Shown in pieces: positions 1-6,194 of a stretch of 9,226 nt of DNA (position 1 is its first letter; each line of letters starts with the position of its first letter). The stretch spans positions 1-9,226 of the forward strand of contig DBOL01000098.1 of the NCBI GenBank assembly GCA_002299555.1, written 5' to 3'. The position numbers were made by a program, and so were the translations under genes. This DNA is from Candidatus Aminicenantes bacterium UBA647 (lineage in GTDB: Bacteria; Acidobacteriota; Aminicenantia; UBA2199). A model generated the notes under the pieces. That model searched no databases. It had not been told where the DNA came from and worked only from the letters and a program-made list of their open reading frames with translations.

Positions 1-114
1 CTTAATCAATAGGTCGAAGGTTTGAGCCGACGAAAAGAAGTTTTAAGTGAGGAGACCTGCATGGCGGGAATTGATTTCCGACATGCTCACCCTTCAGGGA
101 TCACTTTTTTCTTC
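1..114 (+). repeat. Left copy of 114-bp direct repeat (R1a)
   Basis: Matches 3990-4103 in the same orientation with two differences by eye (positions 82 and 104). Similarity continues with much more divergence for about 30-40 nt to the right. The window begins inside or at the edge of this copy, so its true left boundary is unknown. Positions 1-27 resemble the anticodon loop to T-loop of a tRNA-Lys(CTT), but the 3' T-stem and acceptor do not follow. Inside is a hairpin, CGGGAA (65-70) with TTTCCG (75-80) around a TTGA loop. A short CCC/GGG pair at 90-99 is followed by a T-run at 105-110. Confidence 0.9.
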
Positions 115-236
115 TCATATATAGGCAATTCACATCATTTTCCAAGAAAAAACCATAATTTAGTCGATTTGAATTTATCTCTGTTCTATCCAGAATACAA
201 TATCAGTTTTTTGAAGTGTTCAGGTCAGCAGTAACA

Positions 237-1046
237 TTATTTCGGGACCGAGAATGTAAGTGAGGCCCAGAAGCTTTCCCATTCATGAGTTTTCTTTTTT
301 ACCCATTCAATGTGGGTCAGTCTCAGGACATAAGGGCCGCTCTTTTCAAGCGGGACCACTGCCTCCCCGTCCTTTCCAGTGATTTTCGTTCCGGCAAATG
401 TTTCACCATTCCCCGGATAGCTCCAGCTCAGCTCAGCCCCCACAAGCGGTTTTCCCCGGAACACTACTCTTACTCTGAGATCATCCCCTTTTTTTAATGT
501 ATAGGGGTTTTTCAGCGGGAGGATCTCGACAGCCAGCCCGACAGCTTTCAGGCAGGAGTTATCTGTTTTCTTTCCAACCTGGAAAATTGTTTTAGGGTAC
601 TTTGAATAAAATTCAACGGCATCCTTCTCAAGTATCCCCTCCTTCTTCCTCAATTCCCATACTTTGTTCATCCCATCGGAAATAAGGTATTCGTTGAATG
701 CCTTTGCAGATAGTTTTATCATGTTCGGTTTCAATGCCATTGCTGCAATATAGGTCCCGGATTTGAAGGTGTTACAGGAGATGATGGTGGACTTCCCGAC
801 GATCTTCATATTTCCGGCCTCTATTTTTCCGGCACTTCCCAGGATGAGAAAACTTTTTATCCTCTTCAGGTTTATAGAATTGAGGCTTTCCGGAAAATCC
901 ATCCCGGTTTTAGCAAAGATGTTTAAAGTTTTTCCCGGTTCAATTGTGAAATCATCCGGGACCAGCCAGGAATCGTGAGAAAAAGTATAAGGTGATAAAA
1001 AAGCCGCAATTAAAAATATGCTTAATATTATCTTAGATGAACTCAT
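237..1046 (-). CDS. DUF4198 (COG5266-like) secreted protein
   Basis: A 269-residue exported protein of the DUF4198 family, sometimes annotated as the periplasmic component of a putative Co/Ni uptake system; its biochemical role is unproven. Residues 1-23 form a Sec signal (hydrophobic 6-19, probable cleavage after TFS), giving a mature N-terminus HDSW, the usual HDxW opening of this family. Residues 168-208 (GLAVEILPLKNPY, then VRVVFRGKPLVGAEL) and 238-266 (YVLRLTHIE, then WESFWASLTF) match the family's C-terminal beta-domain. Length is normal. The ATG is supported by an AGGAGG Shine-Dalgarno at 1051-1056, four bases upstream. The nearest gene is the S46 peptidase, 271 bp upstream in the same direction. 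No permease or ATPase is nearby, so a transport role is not supported by context. An N-terminal His could bind metal, but that is inference. Confidence 0.85.
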   Translation of the reverse strand: MSSSKIILSIFLIAAFLSPYTFSHDSWLVPDDFTIEPGKTLNIFAKTGMDFPESLNSINLKRIKSFLILGSAGKIEAGNMKIVGKSTIISCNTFKSGTYIAAMALKPNMIKLSAKAFNEYLISDGMNKVWELRKKEGILEKDAVEFYSKYPKTIFQVGKKTDNSCLKAVGLAVEILPLKNPYTLKKGDDLRVRVVFRGKPLVGAELSWSYPGNGETFAGTKITGKDGEAVVPLEKSGPYVLRLTHIEWVKKKTHEWESFWASLTFSVPK

Positions 1047-1070
1047 GGGGCCTCCTGTTTTCTACCCCTA

Positions 1071-1098
1071 TTTTTACAGAACAGGGAAAATCATTCAA
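1071..1098 (-). promoter_or_regulatory. Candidate sigma70 promoter for the DUF4198 gene
   Basis: On the minus strand, TTGAAT (1093-1098), a 16-nt spacer and TAAAAA (1071-1076) lie 25 nt upstream of the DUF4198 start codon. The -10 is weak, so this is only a candidate. It would allow expression independent of the upstream S46 gene. Confidence 0.3.
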
Positions 1099-1267
1099 GC
1101 AGTCCGGTGACAGTATGGGTAAAGAATGGAGCACAGACAGAGCCTCCGAAGTCCAAGATCATGTGTTTCCGGATCTGGTTATAATTAAATAGGGTCATTT
1201 CCAACCGGGCACGTCCAGCAAAAATACCAGCAGGATTTTGCAGTAGCCAAAAGTAAACACGGCCAGA

Positions 1268-1311
1268 GGCTTAACTAAGCCCCCGGACATCAGCCTGAAT
1301 TCTGCATTCAG
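1268..1311. other. Two short hairpins after the S46 stop codon
   Basis: GGCTT-AACT-AAGCC occupies 1268-1281 and CTGAAT-TCTGC-ATTCAG occupies 1295-1311. They lie just beyond the S46 stop, in the 271-bp gap before the DUF4198 gene. Neither is followed by a T-run on the minus strand; the second is followed by CCCTTTTT on the plus strand. They may attenuate S46 transcription, but a clear terminator cannot be called. Confidence 0.35.
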
Positions 1312-1317
1312 CCCTTT

Positions 1318-3468
1318 TTAATTCATCATCTCTTTTATCAGGTGATCTGCTTCTCCGTAATTTTCAACAAACCACAGAATGAATCTTATATCAACACCGA
1401 TCGACCTGCTGTATTTTTCATCCCATTCATAATCATTTATTGTTGCTTCATAAACCCTGTCAAAATTAAGGCCTATCAATTTCCCATTGGCATCGAGGAC
1501 AGGGCTTCCGGAATTTCCTCCGGTAGTGTCAAGATTATAAAGCATCCCGACCGGAACGTCATTCAGAGATGAATGTTTATAGTTTCCATACTGTTTTCTG
1601 GTGTACAGATCAATTAGCTTTGAAGGCACATGAAAGGGATCTTTGTTCTGATTTTTTTCAATGATCCCGGACAGCGTTGTGAAGGGTTTAGAATACGTTC
1701 CATCGGCGGGAGAATACCCCCTGACAAAACCATAGGTTAAACGAAAGGTTCCATTGGCATCAGGGATAAAATCTTTTCCCATAAACATTTTCTTAACCTC
1801 AATTAATCTAGCAAGGAGAGTGTCAAGTTTCCCCTTTCTCTCATCATCGATCTTTTTCAATTCCCTGAAATAGGGATACAGCTGTTTCGCCATCCGGATA
1901 AACGGATCATCAAGCACTTCCAATTCTTTCCTGCTCATTTTAAAAAGCTTCTCAACATATTCTTTTTTGCTCAGATCGGATCTTTTATAAATAGTATCAA
2001 CAAAATCGTTTACACCGCTCTTTTTATTTCCCGGATCTTTGAAAACGACATTGATCTTTTCCCTTTTACCGCTCTTGAAGGTTTCAAGTTTCTTCAGAAA
2101 ATCCTTAAGTAACACCTTGTCTGCAGTCTCCACATAATTTCTCAGCCCGATAAAAAGCCTGAGTTTTGTCCTTTCAAAATTTCTGTCCATATAAGCTTTT
2201 TCTCTATCCGGATCCTTCTTTTTCCGCTCAATTGAAGCTTCATAAATTGTATATGCATTTTGCAGTAGTCTGGAATTCCTCCGAAGATATCTCAGAAAGT
2301 ATTCATAATTAAAACTTTTCTCCATGTCACGATAGAGTACATTTAACTCTTTTAAAACGTCCCCATATTTTTTTTTCAATTCCGGATTTGAATCAATAAA
2401 ATCCTGAAGTTTATTCTCAAGCGCTTTTCTGGTGTCAGCGATCTTCAGGGATCTGAGCCCCTTGAGCTTCCCCATATAGTTCTTTTTCGTATTCCATAGC
2501 CCCTTAATAAATGGTGAAAGCTTTATTGCGGTTTCACGGTTCGTAAGGCTTAGTTTTTCAAGCATGGATATCATCTTACCGTATAATTGAACGGTATAAG
2601 GCATCCGGATATTTTCTTCATATGCAATAAAAGAGGAGGTCCTGTGACGGTATGTCCTTCCCGGATAACCCAGGATAAATACAAAATCTTCCTCATTTAC
2701 ACCCTCCGGATTGATCTTTAGGTATTTCGAAGGTATGTAAGGGACATTCTCAGGTGAATATTCGGCAAAACTCCCGTCAGATGCAACATATGCCCTTAAG
2801 AAAGCAAAATCTCCCGTATGCCTGGGCCACATCCAGTTATCTTCTTCTCCGCCATATTCTCCGACAGAACGGGGAGGGGAATAAACAAGCCTTACATCCC
2901 TAATATATTTATAGATAAAAAGTACATAGGTTTTGCCAATGAACATTTCTGCAATATCGGCCCTTTTCCCGGGATTTTTCTTTTCAACTTTTAATATGAT
3001 CTTTTTGATCTGTTTTTTGACAGCTTTGGTCCTCTGTTCAAAACTCATACCCTTCTTAACTACTTTTAATACTTTGCTTGATACATCTTCATAAGATTCT
3101 ATTACTCTTACGGTATATCCCTTTGCCCTCAATTCCTGTTTGCGGTCAACCGCTGAAAATCCCTCTTTCATATAATCCTTATCTCTTGTTGTAGCCCCCT
3201 GAACAGCTCTGAAAGCGCAATGATAATTTGTCAGAATAAGGCCCTCACCTGAGACAAAAGATGCAGTGCAGCCGCTCAGATTAATTATTCCGTTCACCAG
3301 GCTTATACCGTTTGGGTTGTACAATTCTTCAGGATTGATCTTCAGACCCTTTGATTTAAGATCAAGTTTATCCAATTCACTTAAAGGAATCATCCCCTCT
3401 TCAGAAAATGCAGGAAGGGTTACAATAGAAAGTAGTAAGGCAACAAGCATCACTTTTTTTAAATTCAT
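1318..3468 (-). CDS. S46 dipeptidyl-peptidase, DPP11-like (Asp/Glu-specific)
   Basis: A 716-residue serine exopeptidase of family S46 that removes dipeptides from peptide N-termini in the periplasm. Residues 1-22 are a Sec signal (cleavage near AFS/EEG). The chymotrypsin-like catalytic parts are visible: His83 in LTNYHCAF, Asp220 in WPRHTGDFAF, and Ser653 in TGGNSGSPVLD. The middle (roughly 270-560) is the charged helical cap typical of the family. Length equals that of Porphyromonas DPP7/DPP11. Eighteen residues after the catalytic Ser, the motif GLNFDR gives Arg671. This is equivalent to Arg673 of DPP11, which selects Asp/Glu at P1; DPP7 has Gly there. AAGGAG (3475-3480), six bases before the ATG, fixes the start. 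A repeat-borne promoter lies about 270 nt upstream. The family is certain; the substrate preference rests on one residue. Confidence 0.95.
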   Translation of the reverse strand: MNLKKVMLVALLLSIVTLPAFSEEGMIPLSELDKLDLKSKGLKINPEELYNPNGISLVNGIINLSGCTASFVSGEGLILTNYHCAFRAVQGATTRDKDYMKEGFSAVDRKQELRAKGYTVRVIESYEDVSSKVLKVVKKGMSFEQRTKAVKKQIKKIILKVEKKNPGKRADIAEMFIGKTYVLFIYKYIRDVRLVYSPPRSVGEYGGEEDNWMWPRHTGDFAFLRAYVASDGSFAEYSPENVPYIPSKYLKINPEGVNEEDFVFILGYPGRTYRHRTSSFIAYEENIRMPYTVQLYGKMISMLEKLSLTNRETAIKLSPFIKGLWNTKKNYMGKLKGLRSLKIADTRKALENKLQDFIDSNPELKKKYGDVLKELNVLYRDMEKSFNYEYFLRYLRRNSRLLQNAYTIYEASIERKKKDPDREKAYMDRNFERTKLRLFIGLRNYVETADKVLLKDFLKKLETFKSGKREKINVVFKDPGNKKSGVNDFVDTIYKRSDLSKKEYVEKLFKMSRKELEVLDDPFIRMAKQLYPYFRELKKIDDERKGKLDTLLARLIEVKKMFMGKDFIPDANGTFRLTYGFVRGYSPADGTYSKPFTTLSGIIEKNQNKDPFHVPSKLIDLYTRKQYGNYKHSSLNDVPVGMLYNLDTTGGNSGSPVLDANGKLIGLNFDRVYEATINDYEWDEKYSRSIGVDIRFILWFVENYGEADHLIKEMMN

Positions 3469-3530
3469 TTCAGGCTCCTTAATATTAAGATTTCAGCAAT
3501 AAAAGATTTTAGATCAACAAAAAAAGTAAA

Positions 3531-3561
3531 TCAACACTCATGGAAAATTGAGTATTGTTGA
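3531..3561 (-). promoter_or_regulatory. Leader hairpin followed by T-rich run upstream of S46
   Basis: TCAACA plus CTCA (3531-3540) pairs with TGAGTATTGTTGA (3549-3561), with a 3-nt bulge. On the minus strand the stem is followed within a few bases by a run of seven T (3520-3526). If transcription starts at the promoter near 3746-3774, this lies in the 5' leader of the S46 mRNA and could act as a weak attenuator. The stem is AT-rich, so stability is doubtful. Confidence 0.3.
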
Positions 3562-3720
3562 ATTAGATCGGGGAATATATATATTATTGAAAGGCAGGGC
3601 TGATTACCCTTTCTGATTCAGGATCTTATAATGGGAGACTTTTTCCCCTATCATATTTATTTCATGTATCGTTAAGATATTAATGAAATAAAAATTGATT
3701 TTCAAGGGACAAAACAAAAG

Positions 3721-3805
3721 TAAGCGTTTAATCGCTTCAAATACAATAATACAGAGAAGAAATTATTTTTTCAAGTCAGCCTTGTGAACGTTCATGGGAA
3801 GCAGG
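3721..3805 (-). repeat. R2a, 85-bp promoter-bearing dispersed repeat
   Basis: Aligns without gaps to 7944-8028 in the same orientation, with 15 mismatches in 85 by eye. The differences cluster in four consecutive bases at 3741-3744 and near 3790-3796; the promoter hexamers are unchanged. It contains the perfect palindrome TGAACGTTCA at 3785-3794, which is broken in the other copy. Both copies lie upstream of a minus-strand gene. Confidence 0.85.
3746..3774 (-). promoter_or_regulatory. Sigma70-like promoter inside R2a
   Basis: On the minus strand, TTGAAA (3769-3774), a 17-nt spacer and TATTAT (3746-3751). It points toward the S46 gene, with transcription expected from about 3739 and a leader of roughly 270 nt. 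The same elements and spacing recur in the other R2 copy, which strengthens the call. Confidence 0.55.
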
Positions 3806-3849
3806 AATATTTCATAAAATGAGCAAGCTCTTGAGAGCATTAACCTTCC

Positions 3850-3868
3850 AATTTTGGGTCCAAAGAAA
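3850..3868 (+). repeat. 19-bp repeat R3a
   Basis: AATTTTGGGTCCAAAGAAA occurs here and again, identically, at 5901-5919. It contains the inverted repeat TTTGG-GT-CCAAA. Both copies lie in gene-free, repeat-containing DNA. Flanks differ, so it is a small shared core rather than a long duplication. Confidence 0.6.
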
Positions 3869-3926
3869 TTGTAGCAGATTTGTAGCAATGAAGATGGTAC
3901 GTTTTGATGCGTTTTGATACCTTCAA

Positions 3927-3963
3927 CACCTTATAAGCATTGCTATATCGTGTCTATAAGGTG
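3927..3963. repeat. Inverted repeat next to tRNA-like segment
   Basis: CACCTTATA (3927-3935) and TATAAGGTG (3955-3963) are exact inverted repeats separated by 19 nt. They sit 24 bp left of the tRNA-Lys-like stretch. They could be arm-type or core recombinase sites, or a simple hairpin. No recombinase gene is present in the window. Confidence 0.5.
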
Positions 3964-3987
3964 CTTTTCAGGCTCTAAGGTCAAGAA

Positions 3988-4016
3988 CTCTTAATCAATA
4001 GGTCGAAGGTTTGAGC
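3988..4016 (+). other. tRNA-Lys(CTT)-like 3'-half segment
   Basis: Reads as an anticodon loop CTCTTAA, then TCAATAGGTC, GAAGG and a T-loop TTTGAGC, very close to the bacterial tRNA-Lys(CTT) pattern (the usual T-loop is TTCGAGC). The 5' anticodon stem does not pair with TCAAT, and the expected CCTTC closing the T-stem is missing. It is therefore not a working tRNA. The same stretch begins the left repeat at position 1. It could be a remnant att site or chance resemblance. Confidence 0.4.
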
Positions 4017-4103
4017 CGACGAAAAGAAGTTTTAAGTGAGGAGACCTGCATGGCGGGAATTGATTTCCGATATGCTCACCCTTCAGGGATCATTTTTTTC
4101 TTC
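3990..4103 (+). repeat. Right copy of 114-bp direct repeat (R1b)
   Basis: Second copy of the repeat at 1-114, with 2 of 114 positions different. Together the copies bracket about 3.9 kb holding the DUF4198 and S46 genes. On the left the sequence continues into the tRNA-like and inverted-repeat region; on the right, identity drops sharply after 4103. Confidence 0.9.
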
Positions 4104-4244
4104 AACAATATTGGCGATTTCCATTGCTCCCAAAAATAACAACAACTGAATTTTTCTTATTAGAGCCATGGTGTGACTTTTTCTGTAAGAACGGAATGCC
4201 CGAAGGGCACATATGGGTGCCAGGTTGATTTTTTCAGGTTTTTT

Positions 4245-4316
4245 GTAGGGGTAAATGGCAATTCACCCTCCGCTCTTTCAATTTCCCGATATGGGCAAAT
4301 CACCATTTACCCCTAC
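4245..4316. repeat. Palindrome A, 72-bp REP-like element
   Basis: Ends are perfect inverted repeats, GTAGGGGTAAATGG (4245-4258) and CCATTTACCCCTAC (4303-4316). A smaller nested hairpin in the middle is built around TTTCCC and GGGCAAA. The GTAGGGG/CCCCTAC termini are shared with the other palindromes in the window. Confidence 0.8.
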
Positions 4317-4336
4317 ACCATATTAATTGAATTATT

Positions 4337-4360
4337 GGGCAGATGCGAGGCCTGCCCCTA
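4337..4360. repeat. Palindrome B, REP-like element
   Basis: GGGCAG (4337-4342) pairs with CTGCCC (4352-4357), followed by CTA, so the minus strand reads TAGGGGCAG. It abuts the RAYT remnant on its 3' side and contributes that frame's stop codon. Confidence 0.65.
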
Positions 4361-4528
4361 CCCAATGAAATATTCGTCCTCTTCCCATTTGGCGGGATTG
4401 TTAAGAATGTAATTGCGGTATGCATTTAATTCCTTTTCATTCCGGATGATGTGATTAGAGTATGTCCCAGAGTATCTTGTAAGGAAATTAAATCTCCAAT
4501 GCACCAAATCAAGATCTGACCTTTTCAT
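4358..4528 (-). pseudogene. C-terminal remnant of REP-associated tyrosine transposase
   Basis: A 56-codon open stretch whose last 31 residues read HIIRNEKELNAYR, then YILNNPAKWEEDEYF. This is the conserved C-terminal helix of Y1/IS200-like RAYTs, which move REP palindromes by single-strand cleavage with a tyrosine nucleophile; the Tyr of the YIxxNP motif is the likely one. It closely parallels the end of the frame at 8922-9226 (HIIRN, ELNAYR, YI, NP, WEED, YF). The HUH domain is absent. Upstream of HIIRN the sequence does not continue the family pattern (the usual WQRNYYE is replaced by RYSGTYS), so the fragment is truncated or recombined. The stop TAG lies in palindrome B. It cannot be functional alone. 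Confidence 0.75.
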
Positions 4529-4577
4529 ATAGGAGCTACCAGAAAAAAAACGGATATGCCGGAAAAGAAAAAAATTA

Positions 4578-4606
4578 TTGAGATATTTTCCCTAAAAGGA
4601 TATTAA
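4578..4606 (+). promoter_or_regulatory. Candidate sigma70 promoter for the helical secreted protein
   Basis: TTGAGA (4578-4583), a 17-nt spacer and TATTAA (4601-4606). The predicted start near 4613 leaves a leader of about 25 nt, which includes the Shine-Dalgarno AGGAG at 4627-4631. Confidence 0.5.
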
Positions 4607-4637
4607 TTAAGTGAATATTTGAGTTCAGGAGTAGTTC

Positions 4638-5396
4638 ATGAATAAAAAAATAGTTTTATTAATCGGAGTTTTAATTACGTTTTCTTTTACTCCTGCAGCA
4701 GCCATCGATAGATCGTGCCCGGATTCGATCAAAATCAGCAGGGATATAAATGCCCGGAAAAACGACATTAAAAAGATCCGAGTTGATAATATATTGTTGA
4801 ATTCATCAAAATTTAAGATCCTTAAGATCACAGGCTTAAAAAGACTTAAGGCATCAAAATCGCTATCACTAAAAACCAGGAAAAACATAATAAAACAGGT
4901 AAACATAAATAATAAGAATTCAGGAAGAGTATCAGGTTTATACAGATCTATTAATAAAAATACTTTTAACCTGAGAAAAGATCTTCAGAAGATAGTAAGT
5001 ACGATCGAAAATTTTACAGATAAGTTGAAAAATGAGAATCGTCTTAAAGAAAAGAAAAGATGCCTGATCATGCTTTCAGCTCAAATTAAAAAAATTGAGA
5101 AGGAAATATTAAGATTTCAATTTACTTCTTTTCCTTACAAAATTTTAAATCCTCTTGATCTCAACAGACTTTTAAAAGGTGGAACCAAAAATTCAGAATC
5201 AGGCTCCAGTTATAAAGAAGATGAAAAAGAACTTCTGGGTAAACGCTGGGAAATGCTTGAAAGTATTGCAGATTCCGATATTGATGAAGCAAAAAATAAT
5301 TATGAAGAGGCAAAAGAACAATTAAAGCTGGCACTGAGGATCCTGAAGGAGCATTCGGAACGGCAAACACAGGCCATCCAAAAGATCACCAGTTAG
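4638..5396 (+). CDS. Secreted Lys-rich helical protein of unknown function
   Basis: A 252-residue protein that I cannot assign to a family. Residues 1-22 are a Sec signal (KK, hydrophobic 5-19, cleavage after PAAA); there is no lipobox, so it is probably soluble periplasmic or exported. The mature protein is rich in Lys, Ile and Asn, with two Cys (27 and 142). It has long predicted helices with coiled-coil character at about 106-160 and 196-250, separated by a Gly/Ser-rich stretch (180-191) that looks like a linker. The start is supported by AGGAG six bases before the ATG. It stands alone on the plus strand, with its own promoter-like site, between transposase debris and a pseudogene. The absence of frame damage suggests it is expressed. 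A structural or adaptor role is only a guess from composition. Confidence 0.75.
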   Translation: MNKKIVLLIGVLITFSFTPAAAIDRSCPDSIKISRDINARKNDIKKIRVDNILLNSSKFKILKITGLKRLKASKSLSLKTRKNIIKQVNINNKNSGRVSGLYRSINKNTFNLRKDLQKIVSTIENFTDKLKNENRLKEKKRCLIMLSAQIKKIEKEILRFQFTSFPYKILNPLDLNRLLKGGTKNSESGSSYKEDEKELLGKRWEMLESIADSDIDEAKNNYEEAKEQLKLALRILKEHSERQTQAIQKITS

Positions 5397-5457
5397 AAAT
5401 TCAGATCCGGATCATCACGAAAACCAGATATTAAAATATGCTGATTTGAAAAAATAA

Positions 5458-5880
5458 TTGCTATTCAATATTATACTTTTGGAAAGATTAAATTCAGATA
5501 TCATTGGAAACAAGAAAACACATAACATGACGCGACCCGATATTCGGGAGAAGATCATATCTAAGCCAGGTTCAGTAACAGCTAATATTGATCATTTAAT
5601 TGTTGGAGCCCCAGTTTATTTTGGCAAACTTCCAATTAAAGTCATAGAGTGTCTAAAATCTATTAATGGAAATGGAAAAGAATCAACTGCAATTGTTGTT
5701 TATGGCAATAGGAAGAGCAGACAAGGTGAAGATCAATGTATTGGTTGCATGGCATGCGTATTCAATTGTAATCAGAAAGCAAGGATTGCTAAAGCAAGTT
5801 TAGTAATGAAACTTTCAATGAAATATATTCTCAGAAAAGCTGCTGTTGAGCGTCAAGAACCTCTAGTGATTTATCCTTGA
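5458..5880 (+). pseudogene. Decayed EFR1-type flavodoxin/ferredoxin gene
   Basis: Residues 44-85 (DHLIVGAPVYFGKLP, then AIVVYGNR) match the middle of the flavodoxin domain of EFR1-family proteins. Residues 94-104 (CIGCMACVFNC) are a Cys-x2-Cys-x2-Cys-x3-Cys 4Fe-4S motif with the usual following Pro replaced by Asn. The tail QKARIAKASLVMKL resembles the family's C-terminus. Missing are the N-terminal FMN-binding loop (the SGTGNS region) and the stretch between YGNR and the Cys cluster, where the rest of the flavodoxin fold and another cluster would be. Intact members are about 260 residues; this is 140 from an unsupported TTG or 117 from the ATG at 5527. No Shine-Dalgarno is visible. It is most simply a gene remnant after a 5' loss and an internal in-frame deletion. 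Confidence 0.75.
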
Positions 5881-5900
5881 TAATTTCACAAAAGTATACA

Positions 5901-5919
5901 AATTTTGGGTCCAAAGAAA
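5901..5919 (+). repeat. 19-bp repeat R3b
   Basis: Exact second copy of AATTTTGGGTCCAAAGAAA (also at 3850-3868), 20 bp after the end of the EFR1 remnant and upstream of palindrome C. Confidence 0.6.
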
Positions 5920-5967
5920 CTGGATTTTCTCAATTGATGCCAACTTGGATTTTTGTTAATAAACCTT

Positions 5968-5993
5968 GGGCAACCACGGGGAGTTGCCCCTAC
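5968..5993. repeat. Palindrome C, REP-like element
   Basis: GGGCAAC (5968-5974) pairs with GTTGCCC (5983-5989) around an 8-nt loop, and CTAC follows. On the minus strand it begins GTAGGGGCAAC, the same terminus as the other palindromes. It is joined to the RAYT N-terminal remnant and supplies its stop. Confidence 0.75.
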
Positions 5994-6145
5994 ACCACAA
6001 AATAATCAATTTCAAATTCAGTATAATTTTCAGGTATTTGCATTCAAAGCTTTGATACCATCTCCCCTGCTGGATTTCTTACAATCTTTCCATCAATTAT
6101 TTTCCCCAACAGATGTTCCCGGCCCTTCACAGAAGCGTAAAAAGC
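5990..6145 (-). pseudogene. N-terminal remnant of REP-associated tyrosine transposase
   Basis: Minus-strand translation gives GREHLLGKIIDGKIVRNPAG, then EMVSKL, an in-frame TGA, and MQIPENYTEFEIDYFVV. This is the recognisable N-terminal part of RAYTs (REHLFGEIxDGKM, then ...IDYFVVMPNHxH). In intact members the next residues carry the MPNHxH (HUH) metal-binding motif; here the frame instead enters palindrome C and stops at TAG (5990-5992). Another stop, TGA at 6146-6148, closes the frame on the upstream side. The element is therefore dead, with at least one internal stop and loss of the catalytic half. It lies directly downstream of the dipeptidase gene. Confidence 0.7.
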
Positions 6146-6194
6146 TCATTCTAAGAGTGGTACAATAAATGGGGCAGGTCAGTACTATAATCTG

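Larger units (their letters stand above)
4104..4637. other. Gene-free stretch with palindromes and transposase debris
   Basis: No intact gene is seen. Contents in order: the diverged tail of R1b; two overlapping hairpins, TGCCC-GAA-GGGCA (4197-4209) and GGCAC-ATATGG-GTGCC (4206-4221), which share bases and so exclude each other; palindromes A and B; a RAYT C-terminal remnant; and the promoter of the next gene. Confidence 0.6.

Noticed and set aside
1..114. Riboswitch or known structured RNA
   Set aside because: A short hairpin and T-run are present, but no recognised aptamer core could be identified. The only resemblance is to a tRNA fragment.
22..234. 70-codon plus-strand open frame in the left repeat
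   Set aside because: It starts at TTG without an SD, lies mostly in R1a, and the equivalent frame in R1b diverges after the repeat. There is no protein family signature.
1..4103. Integron cassette array with R1 as attC sites
   Set aside because: There is no GTTRRRY core with paired R'/L' boxes, no integrase, and two genes within a single 3.9-kb unit. This does not fit gene cassettes.
4173..4412. 79-codon plus-strand open frame
   Set aside because: It reads across palindromes A and B and antisense to the RAYT remnant. Palindromes readily stay open in several frames.
5953..6168. 71-codon plus-strand open frame
   Set aside because: It is antisense to the RAYT N-terminal remnant and starts in palindrome-flanking DNA. 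The minus strand has the recognisable motifs.
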